A stretch of 64,000 nt of DNA from Hymenobacter sp. 5317J-9 (GCF_022921075.1 NZ_CP095050.1:1-64000); one strand, 5' to 3'; positions 15,130 through 26,141 are shown, numbered from the stretch's first letter. Numbers and translations: made by a program. Notes: generated by a model not told the origin, from the letters alone.

Positions 15130-18100
15130 TTATTCCACCACCAACTTGATGGCCTGGGTGCCGGTGCGCACCACGTAGACGCCCGTGGCCGCGCCCGCGG
15201 GCAGGGCCAGCTGGGCCGTGCCGGCCGCGGTGGCCGTAGTGTTGAGCACGAGGCGGCCCACGGCGTCAAACACGGTTACCGGGGCACCGGCCTGGGCGCC
15301 GGTGAGCGTGGTGGCGCGGGCCATGGTCGGGTTGGGGAACAGGCCCAGCACTGCGGCCGAGCGGCCATTGGCCGAGGCCAGCGGGGCGGCGGGCACCAGG
15401 TTCAGGAAAAAGCGGCCGCTGAGCAGGGCGCTGGCCTGGGCCGAAGTCACCGTGAAAGCGTAGCCGGCAGCCGGCAGCGCAGCCAAATCGGTGCGGGTGC
15501 CTAGCTGGGCATCTACGAGCACGGCGGCGGTGCCGGCGGGCAGGTTCAGCAGCTGGGCCACTTGTAGGGTGTAGGTGCCGGCGGTGGGCACACCCACGCT
15601 CAAGGGCACCACCGTGCTGGTGGTGAAAGCGGACAGGCCGTTGATGGCCAGCTCGCGCCCGGCCGCGCCCGACGACAGGTTCAGGCCCGTGGTGTTGGGC
15701 AGCTTCTCGGCGTCAAACGCGCCGTCGAAGACAGCCGTGGCGCCCGCGTCGGCATACACGAAGGCGTCGTCCGAAGCCGTGCCCGTGGTGCCGCGCAGCG
15801 TGAGCTGCACCAGCGGCCGGGTTTCGGCCGAGCGCTGCAAGGGCGTGGCATTGGGCACGGTCAAGCGCTGGCTGTTGCGGAAAGTCAGCGAACCCGAAGC
15901 CTGGCCGGCCGCCACGCGGGCAAAGAAGCCCTGGCCCGTAGGAATGACGGGGTTGCCACCCACGCCGTTCACGTAGCTGCGGTACTGGCCCGCGTACTGG
16001 CTGGTGCTGCTATACACGTAGATGGCCCCGTCCAGGCCGGCCCGGTCGGCCGCAGCCACCAAGGAGTAGTCGAGCGGCGCGGGGTACGGGTTGCCCATCA
16101 GTTGCCAGCCGCCGTCGGCATTGGTGGCGCGGTTGCTGGCCAACGACACCGTCAGGTTGCCGTTGTTCAGCGGCCCGGCCACGCTCATCGTCTGGTTAGC
16201 GGCCAGGTTCACGGCGTAGCCCTGGCCCACGGTCAGCTGGTCGGTCAGGTTGGCCGGCGAGAACCAGCCTTTGTCGAAGGCGCTGAGGTTGTTGCTCAGC
16301 GTCAGGCGGCTCTGGTCGTAACCGTACACCGTGGGGAAGGGCGTCACCCCGCCCGGTGCCGCCGAGCCATTGTAGACCGAATTAACCACCGGGGCAAACG
16401 AGCCCGTGGCCAGGCCGGCCACGGTAGCCAGGCCCACCGGCGCCGAGAAGTGGCGATAGCCCAGGCCGGCGTTCAAGCTCGGGTCGATGTAGCGCTGCAC
16501 CGTGGCCGTACCGAAAACGAGGCCCCCGGTGTTGTTCACCACCACAGCCGTGGCGGTGGCGTCCGATTCCAGCGTGAAGGGGTTGCCCTGCGTCAAGAAG
16601 GCCCCGTTCAGCGTCAGTACGCGGCGCACCGAGGCACCGGCCGAAGTGCTCAGCAGCACGCCGTTGGTTTGCACGGTCAGGTTCCAGAAGCGCACGCGGC
16701 CCGAACCAAGGATATTAGGGCCATTGGATACGAACGTGGCGCCCATCGCCACCGTGCCCCCGCTGGGCACGAAGGTGCCGTTGTTGGTCAGGTTGCCCCA
16801 CACATCGAGCGTGCCCCCCGTTTGAACGAGCGTGGCGCCGGAATTGACCGTGAGCGAGCGCACCGAGGCCGTGCCCGACGCAATGGCGGGCATGTTCGGT
16901 GCCGACGCCGGGATGGTGGCGTCCAGACTCGTGGTGGGCACGCCGGCGCTCCAGTTGCCGGCCGTAAACCAGTCGGTGCTCACGGTACCGGTCCAGCTGG
17001 TGGCCACTGGCACCACAGTCACCGTGAAGGGCAGGCCGTTGCTGGTGCCGCCCAGCGTGGTCACGGTGAGCTGGCCGCTGGTGGCGCCGGCGGGCAGCGT
17101 GAAGGTCAGGCTGGTGGCCGTATTAGCCGTGACGTTGCCCAAGGCAATGGCCGCGCCGTTCAGGGTCAGGCCCGTGGCGTTGGCCAGGTCCGTGCCCGTG
17201 ATGGTCACGCTGGTGCCCACCGGCCCGTTGTTGGGGCTGAGCAGCGTGATAACGGGCACCGGCAGGGGCACAAGGAAGGTGGGCTGGGCATAGCTGCCGA
17301 GCACGGTGCTGGTGCTGCTCAGCAATTGCACCTGCTGCAAGCCGCCGCAGCCGCTCAGTACCTGCACGTCGTCTACGAACCAGCCGGGCAGGGCATTCCC
17401 ATAGGGATTATTCGAGTCCGATTGAAACTGGAAGCGCACCTGAATGGACTGCCCGCTAAACGAAGCCAGGTTGACGATGGATTGCTGGAAAGCCGCCGAA
17501 CCCTCCAGGCCCGAAGACCGGCCCGAGAAGCAGGGCTTGCCGACCGAAGTTGTGCCCGTTGCAAACACGCTGTTGTAGCCATTCTGCAGGAACAAGGCAC
17601 TCGCGTCCTGCCAGGGGCCGTTGTTCACCGAAATGGCCACCATGCCGCCGTCGTAGCGCGCCTCCGTGTTGAAGAAGTGGTAGAAAGACAGCACCGAGAA
17701 CGCCCCCGGCGTGAACGCGGCCGACGTCAGGGTAATGTCGGACGTGGCGTTGGGGTCGCCGGTGGCCCAGGCGGTGGCGCCGCTGTGGGCGCGGGCCGTG
17801 GTCGGGGCCCAGGCATTGCCGCCGCCGCTGGTCACCACGGCCGGCGTGAAGCCGCCCACGGTGTTGGCGTCGCGGTCATCATTCACGGGCTTCGTCACGG
17901 CGCAGCCGGCCCCCGTGGCCGTACGGGCCACAATCTGGAAGATGCGCTGCTGGCCCGTTGTAAAGCTTAGGCTGGGGAAGGTGACGGTGCTGCCGTTCAG
18001 CGTGCCGCCCGTGCTGCTCACGTATTGCAGGTCGGCCGGCAGTTGGTCGGTGATGGAAACCGGCGCCTGGGTCTGGCACTCGCAGGTGGCCGACAGGTTG

Positions 18101-20547
18101 ATGGCAAACTGGCTGCCCACCAGCGGCACGCTGTTTTTGCGCAAGGTCACGCCGGGTACGTCGTAAGCCGCGGTCTGGTCGGTGGCGCTGTTGGAAGAAC
18201 CTTCGCGGGCGCTGTAGCCCATGCCGCGGCGGGCAAAGGCTCCCCAGATGGCGCAGTGGTAGCGCCCGCCGTACAGCAGCGAGTCGGCGGCCAGAATGGC
18301 GTCGCGGCTATCCAGGAAGCCGGGCTCGCAGGGTTGCAGCTTCAGGCCCTGCATCACCAGGTTCAGGGCCACGGCGTTGCCGCCGGTGCTGGCACTATTG
18401 TAGAGGTTGGGCTCGATGCTGTTCTGCTGCTGAATGATGTTCCAAGTCATGTCCCAGAGCGTAGCCGTCCAGACTTCGCCAATGGCGTGCACCTCCGTAT
18501 TGGTGGCCACGTTGGCGTAGGTGAGCGGGTTCACGGCCAAGCTGGTGCTGAAGGGGTAGCGCCGGATGCCTGCGCCGGTGGGCGCCTGGCCCTGGGCGTA
18601 GGTGCCCACGGGGCGGGCGCGCGGGCCGTCGGTCAGGGGCGTCGCCGTCCAGTCCGTCGTCATCATCAGGGCGAAAAAGTCGCTCCAGCCTTCGCCGGCC
18701 TGCTCGGCATTGCCCAGGCAGCTGGTGTTGGGGCCGCCGCTGGTGAGGCGGTTGCTGATGCCGTGGCCGTACTCGTGCACCACAATGCCATTGTCGTAAT
18801 CGCCGTCGAGTTGCAGCGGCGGGCGCAGCGTGAGCTGCACGGTGGCGCCCAGGTTGAGTTGCCCGGCCAGCGTCGCGCCGTCGGCCTGCGACACCATCAC
18901 CGCCGGAATGGTGACGGTGTTGTCGGTGCCGCCCATCGTCACGGGCGCGCCGGCCACGTTGTTCACCATCACCACGGCAATGGCGCCCTCGTTCTGGGCG
19001 GCCTTCACCTTCACGCTGTAGTTGCAGCTGCCCCGGTAGATAAGCGCAATCTTGCCGCTCACGCTGGTCGACGAAGGCGAGGTGCACGCAAAGTGCGTGC
19101 CCGCGCCCGGGTCGGTGTAGTACACCAGGGTGCCGGACGTGACGCCCTTGTTAGCCAGCAGATTCTGGGTGCTGAAGGAGCCCTCGGCCATGGTGTAAGT
19201 GCCCGCAATGGCGGCTGGGGCCGTCACCACCAGGGAGTTGCTCGTCACGGGGTTCCACAGGTACATCTGCATGCGGCCGTTGGTGCCGTCGGGCGGGGTG
19301 CTGAAGTTGGCGTTGTTCACGCCCAGACCGTCCTGGGCTTCGGCCCGCACGTGGTCGGCGCCCACGCCGCCCCGGCCCAGGTTGTCGGCCTGGAAGTTGG
19401 CGCTGGCCTCGTTGAAGCCGTACTGGTACATCACGTCGTGCACCAGGTTGTTCCAGTAGAACAGGTTCACGGTAGCGGCCCGCCGGTTCTTGCCCAGCGT
19501 CGGCTTCGCCGTGAAATCAGGCACGTAATTGAACACCAGGGAGCCCGCCGTGCCGGTGGAGGTGGCAAAGCGGCCCGGCCCGTTCTGCTTCAAGCTGTCG
19601 TCGTAGGCCCACACGTTGTTGCCGCGCGTGTCGGTGTAATCGGTGGTGCCGTCGAAGTGCCAGCCGTGGGTGGTGGCGGCGTTGCCGGTTCCGGCGCGCA
19701 GCCAGGGGTTGGTGTCGGTGGTGGGCGCGGTCACGTCGGGCCGCTCGCCGGGGAAGGGCACCACAATGTAGCTGGCCGGCGTCACGGCCAATGCCCCCCG
19801 CACGCCGCTGGGGCCACGCCGGGCAGCCGGAGCAGCCCCGCGAGCCGGGCTGGCGCTGGCCGCCGATGCGCGAGCAGGCCCGGCGCCAACCGTCGGGTGC
19901 GCAGCCTTCTCGCTCACCGTCCAGTTGTCCTGGCCCAGCACCTGGCCGGTGGCGGCATCCACCCGAATGTTGAGCCAATCGGCCGAGTGCAGCGCGTCCA
20001 CGTTCACGTTCCAGGCCAGGCGCAGCTGCTGCTTTTGGTCCTTGGCCCACACCAGGCGGGCCTCAATGGGCCGCCGCGCCACGCCCGCCGCGGCAAAGCG
20101 CTGCTGCTGGTCGGGGCCGCTGGCGCCACCCAGGCTGGCGGGCGCCGCGTCGGGGCGGCCCGGCAGCGTGGCCAAGGCCGTGGCTACCGCGGCCGCTGCC
20201 GTTATCCGTGGCGCGGCCGACAAGCCCGCAAAGGCTTTGGCCGGCACGAAGCTGCCCGCGTGGTGCATCAGCTTGCCGTTTTTGAAGACGAGCGTGGCCA
20301 CTTGGTTATACACCGGAATGCCGGCCTGCAGCTGCTGCGGATAGGCATAGAGCAAGCCCGGCCCCTCGGTGCGGGCGCTGGAAATGCGCAAGTCCGACGC
20401 GGCGACGTCGGTGCCGGCCCACTGCTGACGGGTTTGCAACGCAAGCTCGGCAGCCTGTTGGGCGGGTTGGGTTTGGGCGCTGGCGGGCTGCCAGGCGGCC
20501 GTTAGCAGCCCTAGAGCCACCAGATAACGCGCGTAAAATTTTTTCAT
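15130..20547 (-). CDS. Secreted M36 (fungalysin-like) zinc metalloprotease with T9SS sorting domain
   Basis: 1805 residues. Signal peptide [20 protein letters not shown]...ASA, then a fungalysin/thermolysin-type propeptide (about 30-220). The M36 catalytic domain follows, with [18 protein letters not shown], an inserted PA-type domain, and the zinc motif HEYGH at about 590-594 with the third ligand in [12 protein letters not shown]. After it come a beta-rich MAM-like region, a TIG/IPT domain beginning [17 protein letters not shown] near 1100, and a long cell-surface region. The sorting domain begins at [11 protein letters not shown] and ends AIKLVVE. Role: extracellular protein digestion after T9SS export. 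ATG at 20547 is used; two TTG codons just upstream are less likely. Confidence 0.93.
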   Translation of the reverse strand: MKKFYARYLVALGLLTAAWQPASAQTQPAQQAAELALQTRQQWAGTDVAASDLRISSARTEGPGLLYAYPQQLQAGIPVYNQVATLVFKNGKLMHHAGSFVPAKAFAGLSAAPRITAAAAVATALATLPGRPDAAPASLGGASGPDQQQRFAAAGVARRPIEARLVWAKDQKQQLRLAWNVNVDALHSADWLNIRVDAATGQVLGQDNWTVSEKAAHPTVGAGPARASAASASPARGAAPAARRGPSGVRGALAVTPASYIVVPFPGERPDVTAPTTDTNPWLRAGTGNAATTHGWHFDGTTDYTDTRGNNVWAYDDSLKQNGPGRFATSTGTAGSLVFNYVPDFTAKPTLGKNRRAATVNLFYWNNLVHDVMYQYGFNEASANFQADNLGRGGVGADHVRAEAQDGLGVNNANFSTPPDGTNGRMQMYLWNPVTSNSLVVTAPAAIAGTYTMAEGSFSTQNLLANKGVTSGTLVYYTDPGAGTHFACTSPSSTSVSGKIALIYRGSCNYSVKVKAAQNEGAIAVVMVNNVAGAPVTMGGTDNTVTIPAVMVSQADGATLAGQLNLGATVQLTLRPPLQLDGDYDNGIVVHEYGHGISNRLTSGGPNTSCLGNAEQAGEGWSDFFALMMTTDWTATPLTDGPRARPVGTYAQGQAPTGAGIRRYPFSTSLAVNPLTYANVATNTEVHAIGEVWTATLWDMTWNIIQQQNSIEPNLYNSASTGGNAVALNLVMQGLKLQPCEPGFLDSRDAILAADSLLYGGRYHCAIWGAFARRGMGYSAREGSSNSATDQTAAYDVPGVTLRKNSVPLVGSQFAINLSATCECQTQAPVSITDQLPADLQYVSSTGGTLNGSTVTFPSLSFTTGQQRIFQIVARTATGAGCAVTKPVNDDRDANTVGGFTPAVVTSGGGNAWAPTTARAHSGATAWATGDPNATSDITLTSAAFTPGAFSVLSFYHFFNTEARYDGGMVAISVNNGPWQDASALFLQNGYNSVFATGTTSVGKPCFSGRSSGLEGSAAFQQSIVNLASFSGQSIQVRFQFQSDSNNPYGNALPGWFVDDVQVLSGCGGLQQVQLLSSTSTVLGSYAQPTFLVPLPVPVITLLSPNNGPVGTSVTITGTDLANATGLTLNGAAIALGNVTANTATSLTFTLPAGATSGQLTVTTLGGTSNGLPFTVTVVPVATSWTGTVSTDWFTAGNWSAGVPTTSLDATIPASAPNMPAIASGTASVRSLTVNSGATLVQTGGTLDVWGNLTNNGTFVPSGGTVAMGATFVSNGPNILGSGRVRFWNLTVQTNGVLLSTSAGASVRRVLTLNGAFLTQGNPFTLESDATATAVVVNNTGGLVFGTATVQRYIDPSLNAGLGYRHFSAPVGLATVAGLATGSFAPVVNSVYNGSAAPGGVTPFPTVYGYDQSRLTLSNNLSAFDKGWFSPANLTDQLTVGQGYAVNLAANQTMSVAGPLNNGNLTVSLASNRATNADGGWQLMGNPYPAPLDYSLVAAADRAGLDGAIYVYSSTSQYAGQYRSYVNGVGGNPVIPTGQGFFARVAAGQASGSLTFRNSQRLTVPNATPLQRSAETRPLVQLTLRGTTGTASDDAFVYADAGATAVFDGAFDAEKLPNTTGLNLSSGAAGRELAINGLSAFTTSTVVPLSVGVPTAGTYTLQVAQLLNLPAGTAAVLVDAQLGTRTDLAALPAAGYAFTVTSAQASALLSGRFFLNLVPAAPLASANGRSAAVLGLFPNPTMARATTLTGAQAGAPVTVFDAVGRLVLNTTATAAGTAQLALPAGAATGVYVVRTGTQAIKLVVE

Positions 20548-20589
20548 CAACAATGAATTGTTTTAGGGAAAGAAAAAATTGACCTTATG

Positions 20590-20619
20590 CAAATGTATTG
20601 TCGTTGCGCGATATCACAA
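20590..20619 (-). promoter_or_regulatory. Promoter of the M36 protease gene
   Basis: On the minus strand a TTG (-33) is followed after 19 bases by TACATTTG (-7), an excellent match to the Bacteroidota sigma consensus. The start codon lies 43 bases downstream. Confidence 0.7.
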
Positions 20620-20756
20620 GGCCTGCCATAAGTGTTTTATTTCTATCCGCTTATTGCCTCATACACCGCCCCTTTCCGCCCTTGCCGCGAGCAGTCCGAA
20701 GGGCCTGCTATTCGCTCCGCTTCTCCATCCGCCCCGGTTCTGCCGGGGCCAAAGTC

Positions 20757-20981
20757 ATGGGCACAGCCTCGCCCGTGTACAAGAACATCCAGTTCCTGGC
20801 CGAGCAGCGGCAGCCCGGCGCCCAGGCCGCCTACGACCACCTCAGCCAGCGCTCCCCCAACCGCCTGCCTAAAAAAGTAGCGCTGCAGCCTTGGCCCGTT
20901 ACCACCGCCCAAAACGGAGCGTTACCCACCCTTTTCTCAATCGGTGTAGAAAGCAATCAAAAGACCGGAAGGTCATGCTGA
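20757..20981 (+). pseudogene. Possible small gene or decayed gene fragment
   Basis: Within the ~660-base gap between the protease and the small sorting-domain gene, one frame starting at ATG 20757 gives 74 residues (VYKNIQFLAEQRQPGAQAAY, then DHLSQRS). GC-biased third positions look coding for about 40 codons and then fade. No family was recognised and no clear promoter precedes it. It may be a remnant. Apart from this, the gap holds the protease promoter (20590-20619) and a short palindrome (20972-21009); nothing else was seen. Confidence 0.25.
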
Positions 20982-21009
20982 GCTGCTTCGACCAGCAACT
21001 CAGCATGAC
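20972..21009. repeat. CATGCTGAG palindrome family, short deleted copy
   Basis: Perfect 11-bp ends GTCATGCTGAG / CTCAGCATGAC around 16 bases, followed by GTTCT as in the longer copies. It lacks the AAGCATCTC core present in the others. Confidence 0.75.
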
Positions 21010-21206
21010 GTTCTAATCAGCATTTCCAACCAACTGTCCACGGGGCCTAGCGCCCAATGGCTACCACCCGTTCCGAGTGATTTTCGGGCGGCCGGGCCCG
21101 CGTCGGGGTAAGAAGCCCGGGGCGCAGCATGCCGCCAACTGCACGGACGGCGTTGCAGCGATGCGCCCCCATCACGGCGCTGCACCGCAGTGGGCTTCAC
21201 CCCGCT

Positions 21207-21578
21207 TTATTCCACCTTCAGCGTGCGGGCCGTGCGTTGTTCGCCCACTTCCACCATCACCCGGTAGAGGCCGGGCGCACGGCCCAGCAGCGGCACTTCG
21301 GTGGTGCCGCCGGTTCCGAGCAGGCTCACCGGCTGCTCAAACACCACCGTACCTTGCGCATCCATGAGCCGCACGGTGGCCCGGGTGGCACCGGCCACCG
21401 CCGGCACTTCCACCGTGGCCCGGATGTGGGCTGGATTAGGGTACAGCCCGACTTCTGCAAGGGCATTCGGGGCCTGGGCACGGGCGGCGGGGCCCGCCAG
21501 CAACAGGAGCAGTGGCAGCGGCAAAGCCAGCTGGCGGCCGCCCGATAAGGCCAGCGAAGTGGCGAAAGAGGTTAGCAT
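21207..21578 (-). CDS. Tiny T9SS protein: signal peptide plus sorting domain only
   Basis: 123 residues. The N-terminal ~45 form a signal peptide (hydrophobic LALPLPLLLLLAGPAARAQA). The remaining ~78 residues match a T9SS type A sorting domain: VGLYPNPAHIRATVEVP, a central VRLMDAQGTVVFEQPVS, APGLYRVMVEVG and the end RTARTLKVE. No cargo module lies between. The start at 21578 gives the signal peptide; an in-frame extension to 21746 was rejected. It may be the 3' remnant of a larger cargo gene joined to a signal peptide, or a real mini-protein using the export path. Confidence 0.72.
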   Translation of the reverse strand: MLTSFATSLALSGGRQLALPLPLLLLLAGPAARAQAPNALAEVGLYPNPAHIRATVEVPAVAGATRATVRLMDAQGTVVFEQPVSLLGTGGTTEVPLLGRAPGLYRVMVEVGEQRTARTLKVE

Positions 21579-21746
21579 AGTGTCGGAGTGAATAAGGATA
21601 AAATAGCAGCAGCGTACCCGAACAAGCTTTTCTAACGGGATAACCCGCGGCATGGTATGCCCACCATTGGCATTTGGCACCAATGCTTCACTAAGTGGCA
21701 GGCGTTCACGACGTCGATTTTCGACACCCCCGGCTGCCGAAACCAC

Positions 21747-21784
21747 AAAAAAAGGCCCGCCTCCATTGGAGACGGGCCTTTTTT
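21747..21784 (-). terminator. Intrinsic terminator of the ATP synthase operon
   Basis: The stem AAAAGGCCCG / CGGGCCTTTT with T-run lies 19 bases after the atpG stop codon. It marks the operon end, confirming that atpD and atpC do not follow. Confidence 0.85.
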
Positions 21785-21802
21785 CTTTTCTTGGTTGTTG
21801 AC

Positions 21803-22687
21803 TTAGCCAGCCGCTAGCGCCTCGGCGCCGCCCACGATTTCGAGAATCTCGGTCGTGATGGCCGCCTGACGCGTCCGGTTGTAAGTCAGCTTGAGGGCCT
21901 TGAGCAGCTCCCCGGCGTTGTCGGTGGCTTTGTCCATGGCCGTCATGCGGGCGCCGTGCTCCGAAGCGTTGCTTTCCAGCACCGCCTTGTAGAGCTGAAT
22001 CTTGATGGACTGCGGAATCAGCGTCTGCACGATTTCCTCTTTCGAGGGCTCGAACAGGTAATCGATGTTCGCCGTGGCCGAAGCCGTGACGGGCGCCGCA
22101 GCCGGCACCAGCGGCAGCAGCTGCTCGGTACGGATAATCTGCGTGGCCACGTTGCGGAATTCGTTGTACACCACCACCACTTCGTCGTAGGTCCCGTTGC
22201 GGAAACCTTCCATGGCTACCTCTGCCGCCTCGCGCACCGTCTCAAACGACAGCTTGGCGAACACGTGCGTGTAGTTGCCCACCAGCGGGCCGCGGCGACC
22301 ATAGTAGTCGTGCGCCTTCTTACCAATGGCCATGTACGAAATGTTGGCGGCGGGCAGGTTGGCGTAGCGCTCGGCAATGGCCGCGTTCACGCCCTTGAAC
22401 ACGTTCGAGTTGAACGCCCCGGCCAGGCCCCGGTCCGAAGTCACGGCAATGACCAGCACGCGGCGCACCTCACGGGCCACGCCGTAGTCGCTCACGATGT
22501 CGGCATCGGCCGTGCGCGTCAGGTTCGCCAGAATGGTGTTCAGGCGCTGGGCGTAGGGCCGCATCCGGATAATGTTGTCCTGGGCACGGCGCAGCTTGGC
22601 CGCCGCCACCATTTTCATGGCTTTGGTAATCTGCTGCGTGCTCGTCACCGACTGAATGCGGTTGCGGACTTCTTTTAAGCTTGCCAT
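21803..22687 (-). CDS. atpG: ATP synthase F1 gamma subunit
   Basis: 294 residues; the central rotor shaft of F1. The N-terminal coiled coil starts MASLKEVRNRIQSVTSTQQI, continues TKAMKMVAAAKLRRAQ, and pairs with the C-terminal helix MTAMDKATDNAGELLKALKL, both family hallmarks. The middle contains VTSDRGLAGAFN. It is the last gene of the operon and is separated from atpA by a palindromic repeat insertion. Confidence 0.97.
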   Translation of the reverse strand: MASLKEVRNRIQSVTSTQQITKAMKMVAAAKLRRAQDNIIRMRPYAQRLNTILANLTRTADADIVSDYGVAREVRRVLVIAVTSDRGLAGAFNSNVFKGVNAAIAERYANLPAANISYMAIGKKAHDYYGRRGPLVGNYTHVFAKLSFETVREAAEVAMEGFRNGTYDEVVVVYNEFRNVATQIIRTEQLLPLVPAAAPVTASATANIDYLFEPSKEEIVQTLIPQSIKIQLYKAVLESNASEHGARMTAMDKATDNAGELLKALKLTYNRTRQAAITTEILEIVGGAEALAAG

Positions 22688-22706
22688 TTATTCTGGTTAA
22701 TTAACC

Positions 22707-22792
22707 GTCATGCTGAGCGAAGTCGAAGCATCTCTACCTCAGTAGTAGTTATTTACTCTCGAAGTAGAGATGCTTCGACTTCACTCAGCATG
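22707..22792. repeat. CATGCTGAG palindrome family copy, in the atpA-atpG gap
   Basis: The left arm starts GTCATGCTGAGCGAAGTCGA and the right arm is its near complement, around ~20 bases. It fills most of the 129-base gap. Confidence 0.9.
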
Positions 22793-22816
22793 CCGACCAT
22801 TTTTACTAGTTGACTA

Positions 22817-24397
22817 CTACGAAGCGTAGCTCGCCGACACGTCTTTGGCTACCTCGCGGATGGCCTTGGTGCCGGCGTCCTCCAGCTTGCCGGCTTTCAG
22901 GGCCTTCAGCACGTCGGGGTAGCGCGAGTTCATCACCTGGCCGAACTCCTTCTCGAACTCACGCACGCGGTTCACGGGCACGTTGTCGAGGAGGCCGTTG
23001 GTGGCGGCGTAGATGATGGCCACCTGGTCTTCCACCTTCACGGGCGAGAACTGGGGCTGCTTCAGAATTTCGAGGTTACGACGGCCGCGCTCAATGGTGA
23101 GCTTGGTCGAGGCATCGAGGTCGGAACCGAACTTGGCGAAGGCTTCCAGCTCACGGAACTGGGCCTGGTCAAGTTTCAGGGTACCCGATACCTTCTTCAT
23201 CGACTTAATCTGGGCGTTACCACCCACGCGCGATACCGAGATACCCACGTTGATGGCCGGACGCACCCCCGAGTTGAACAAGTTCGTCTCGAGGAAAATC
23301 TGGCCGTCGGTGATGGAAATCACGTTGGTCGGGATGTAAGCCGATACGTCACCGGCCTGCGTCTCAATCAGCGGCAGAGCCGTCAGCGAGCCGCCGCCTT
23401 TCACCAAGTGCTTGATGCTCTCGGGCAGGTCGTTCATGTCGCGGGCGATTTCGTCCGACGAGTTGATTTTAGCGGCGCGCTCGAGCAGGCGGCTGTGCAG
23501 GTAGAATACGTCGCCGGGGTAAGCTTCGCGTCCGGGAGGACGACGGAGCAACAGCGACACCTCGCGGTAAGCCACAGCCTGTTTCGACAAGTCATCATAC
23601 ACCACCAGCGCCGGACGGCCCGTGTCGCGGAAGAACTCGCCGATGGCAGCACCGGTGAAGGGCGCGTAGAACTGCAGCGGCGCGGGGTCGGCGGCCGGAG
23701 CGGCTACCACCACGGTGTAGTCCATGGCACCGCCTTTGGTCAGCGACTGCACCACCTGGGCGATGGTCGAAGCCTTCTGGCCGATGGCCACGTAAATGCA
23801 GAATACCGGCTGGCCAGCTTCGTAGAACTCGCGCTGGTTCAGGATGGTATCGATGGCCACGGCCGACTTGCCGGTCTGACGGTCACCGATAATCAGCTCG
23901 CGCTGACCCCGGCCAATCGGAATCATGGCGTCAATCGACTTGATGCCCGTCTGCATGGGCTCGGTCACCGGCTGACGGTAGATTACACCGGGAGCTTTGC
24001 GCTCGAGGGGCATCTCGTACAGTTCGCCCGTGATGGGGCCGCGGCCGTCGATGGGCTGGCCCAGCGTGTTCACCACGCGGCCCACAATGCCCTCGCCTAC
24101 TTTGATGGAGGCAATTTTGTTGGTGCGCTTCACCGTGGCGCCTTCCCGGATTTCCGAGTAGTCGCCCAGCATCACGGCACCCACGTTGTCTTCTTCGAGG
24201 TTGAGAACGAGGCCCTGCAGGCCGTTCTCGAACTCAATCAGTTCGCCCGCTTGGGCCTTGCTCAGTCCGTAAATGCGAGCCACGCCGTCGCCCACCTGCA
24301 ACACGGTGCCGACTTCTTCCAGCTCGGCTTCGGACTTGAAATTGGACAGCTGCTGCCGCAGGATTGCGGATACTTCGTCCGGACGTACTTCTGCCAT
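22817..24397 (-). CDS. atpA: ATP synthase F1 alpha subunit
   Basis: 526 residues; non-catalytic nucleotide-binding subunit of F1. The start [20 protein letters not shown], the P-loop [11 protein letters not shown] near 170-178, and [20 protein letters not shown] are typical. The Arg finger region and [33 protein letters not shown] match the family along its full length. Third gene from the operon end. Confidence 0.98.
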   Translation of the reverse strand: MAEVRPDEVSAILRQQLSNFKSEAELEEVGTVLQVGDGVARIYGLSKAQAGELIEFENGLQGLVLNLEEDNVGAVMLGDYSEIREGATVKRTNKIASIKVGEGIVGRVVNTLGQPIDGRGPITGELYEMPLERKAPGVIYRQPVTEPMQTGIKSIDAMIPIGRGQRELIIGDRQTGKSAVAIDTILNQREFYEAGQPVFCIYVAIGQKASTIAQVVQSLTKGGAMDYTVVVAAPAADPAPLQFYAPFTGAAIGEFFRDTGRPALVVYDDLSKQAVAYREVSLLLRRPPGREAYPGDVFYLHSRLLERAAKINSSDEIARDMNDLPESIKHLVKGGGSLTALPLIETQAGDVSAYIPTNVISITDGQIFLETNLFNSGVRPAINVGISVSRVGGNAQIKSMKKVSGTLKLDQAQFRELEAFAKFGSDLDASTKLTIERGRRNLEILKQPQFSPVKVEDQVAIIYAATNGLLDNVPVNRVREFEKEFGQVMNSRYPDVLKALKAGKLEDAGTKAIREVAKDVSASYAS

Positions 24398-24405
24398 GGT
24401 TTGGG

Positions 24406-24515
24406 AAATTAGTAGTTAGTAATAAGTAGCTAGTAGCAAGTAGTGGGTATCCAGAAGGTAGCGCAGTATCCGTCGCAACGTCTAACTACTTGTTACCTGA
24501 TACTTAATACTTAAA
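24406..24515. repeat. Imperfect palindrome in the atpH-atpA gap
   Basis: The left arm (TTAGTAGTTAGTAATAAGTA...CAAGTAG) is imperfectly complementary to the right arm (CTACTTGTTACCTGATACTT...). It is AT-rich, unlike its surroundings, and occupies nearly the whole 121-base gap. Confidence 0.6.
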
Positions 24516-24518
24516 ACC

Positions 24519-25079
24519 CTACAGTTGTGGTTGGTAAGAATTTTCTTGCAAAGAGGTGCGCAGCTTGCGGAGGCTGGTGCGCACGGAATCGTCAATCTGA
24601 TTGTCGCCGACGCGCAGAATGAAACCGCCAATCAGCGCGGGGTCCACTTTCTCGGTCAGCTTCACTTCGGTGAGGCCGGTTTGCTGGGTCACCAGCTTTT
24701 CCATCTCCGCACGCGAGGCGGCCGTGAGCGGCGTGGCCGACGTCACTTCCGCCATCTGAATGCCTTGCAGAGCGTTGTACTGCACCTGGAACTCCTGGCC
24801 CATGCTTTCCAGCGCCGCCTCCCGGTTTTTCTCGGTGAGGATGGTGAAGAAGCGCATGGTCATGTCCGACACCTTGCCGCCGAAGATGGCTTTCAGGATG
24901 GCCAGTTTCTTGTCGTGCTTCACAATCGGGTTGCGGAGCAACAGCCGCAGCTCGCGGCTTTCGGTCATGGTCTTGCTCAGCAGGTCCATGTCCGCTTTCA
25001 CGCTATCCAGCGTGCCCATTTCCTTGCCTAAGTCGAGGAGCGACTTGGCGTAGCGGGCCGCTACTCGTTGGTCAGCCAT
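24519..25079 (-). CDS. atpH: ATP synthase F1 delta subunit
   Basis: 186 residues; the stator subunit (OSCP equivalent) that links F1 to the b subunits. The N-terminal helical domain starts MADQRVAARYAKSLLDLGKE, and the C-terminal signature appears as VDPALIGGFILRVGDNQIDD followed by SVRTSLRKL. Position between atpF and atpA is the usual order. Confidence 0.96.
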   Translation of the reverse strand: MADQRVAARYAKSLLDLGKEMGTLDSVKADMDLLSKTMTESRELRLLLRNPIVKHDKKLAILKAIFGGKVSDMTMRFFTILTEKNREAALESMGQEFQVQYNALQGIQMAEVTSATPLTAASRAEMEKLVTQQTGLTEVKLTEKVDPALIGGFILRVGDNQIDDSVRTSLRKLRTSLQENSYQPQL

Positions 25080-25171
25080 TAGTTGGTATTAATTGGCAGT
25101 TGTTTGTTGTCAGCTGTCAGCGTGCAACAGCCATTTGCATGACCGGATAACTGACAACTGGAAACCAGCAA
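25080..25171. repeat. Imperfect palindrome in the atpF-atpH gap
   Basis: CAGTTGTTTGTTGTCAGCTG on one side and GATAACTGACAACTGG...CAACTAG on the other are imperfect complements. The repeat covers most of the gap and differs in sequence from the atpH-atpA palindrome. Confidence 0.5.
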
Positions 25172-25669
25172 CTAGTTCAGTTTAACGTCTTTCAGATACG
25201 AATCCACCAGCTGCGTCTGGGCAGCAGGCTCGGCCAGCTCGCGGCGCAGGATGCGCTCGGCGATGTCGACCGATAGTTTGGCAGCCGTGTTTTTCACCTC
25301 GGCCAGGGCCGCGTTTTTCTCCTGCTGGATGGCTTCGCGGGCTTGCTGAATGATGGTGTTGGCTTCGGTGGTGGCGCGGGCGCGCTCGGTTTCGCGGTGC
25401 TGGTTGGCCATCACGGTGGCTTCCTGCATCATGCGGTCGCGCTCCTGGCGGGCTTCGGCGAGCAACTTCTCGTTGCCGGCTTTCAGCTGCTGCATTTCAA
25501 TCTTGGCCTGGTCGGCCATGCGCAGGGCGCTTTCGATGCTGTCCTCACGCTCTTTCAGCGAGTTCAGAATCGGTTTCCAGGCGAACTTGGCCAACAGAAA
25601 CAGCACCAGCAGGAAAATAACCAGTTGCCAGAAAATGAGGCCGAGTTCGGGGGTGAGGAAAGCTGGCAT
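25172..25669 (-). CDS. atpF: ATP synthase F0 b subunit
   Basis: 165 residues. One N-terminal membrane helix (LGLIFWQLVIFLLVLFLLAK) is followed by a long charged amphipathic helix rich in Glu, Gln, Ala and Arg that forms the peripheral stalk. SLKEREDSIESAL and LAEARQERDRMMQEA are typical of the family. Only one b gene is present, so the stalk is expected to be a b homodimer. Confidence 0.96.
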   Translation of the reverse strand: MPAFLTPELGLIFWQLVIFLLVLFLLAKFAWKPILNSLKEREDSIESALRMADQAKIEMQQLKAGNEKLLAEARQERDRMMQEATVMANQHRETERARATTEANTIIQQAREAIQQEKNAALAEVKNTAAKLSVDIAERILRRELAEPAAQTQLVDSYLKDVKLN

Positions 25670-25736
25670 AAAGAATTATATAGGTAAAACCGTTGAAGAC
25701 AATCGGCTAAGGCAGCTACAGGCAGTAGGAGCAGGT

Positions 25737-25782
25737 AAGCCCGCCGCGCAGGGCTGCACAAGCAGCAGCGGGCGGCGGGCTT
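25737..25782. repeat. GC-rich palindrome in the atpE-atpF gap
   Basis: Perfect 11-bp arms AAGCCCGCCGC / GCGGCGGGCTT surround a 24-base loop containing GCTGCACAAGCAGC. A stable RNA hairpin would form between the c and b cistrons, which differ strongly in required copy number. Confidence 0.65.
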
Positions 25783-25818
25783 CCAACTACTTCCGGGCGC
25801 TAGGCCCGGCAAAACTTC

Positions 25819-26094
25819 TTAGAGCTTGGTCCAGATAAGAACGCAAACCACGACGGCAAACAGACCGAGACCTTCGATAAGAGCGGCGGCGATAATCATG
25901 GCCGTTTGAATCTTACCCGAAGCATCGGGCTGACGGCCGATGGCGTCCATGGCGCTGCCGCCGATGCGACCAATACCCAGGCCTACGCCCAGGGCAACCA
26001 AACCAGCACCGATACCGGCACCCATTACAGCCAAACCAGGACCGTAGTTAGTCGCCATTTGGGCAACAGCCTGCAACAACAAAGAGAGAAGCAT
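25819..26094 (-). CDS. atpE: ATP synthase F0 c subunit
   Basis: 91 residues; two membrane helices forming the proton-translocating ring. Helix 1 is Gly-rich (GAGIGAGLVALGVGLGIGRI), the polar loop has GRQPDA, and helix 2 has the ion-binding Glu in AALIEGLGLFAVVV. No Gln/Thr residues of the sodium-binding type accompany the Glu, so H+ coupling is expected. Confidence 0.97.
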   Translation of the reverse strand: MLLSLLLQAVAQMATNYGPGLAVMGAGIGAGLVALGVGLGIGRIGGSAMDAIGRQPDASGKIQTAMIIAAALIEGLGLFAVVVCVLIWTKL

Positions 26095-26141
26095 AAAAAA
26101 AGAAAAAATGGAAAAAGAGAAAAATTAGCCGAGCCCGCAGC

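Noticed and set aside
18025..20505. 826-residue plus-strand frame opposite the M36 protease
   Set aside because: Low-complexity His/Gly/Val composition typical of antisense frames; the minus strand has clear protease domains.
21579..21746. Extension of the mini sorting-domain protein to 21746
   Set aside because: It adds polar residues ahead of a good signal peptide and crosses the atpG terminator region's edge.
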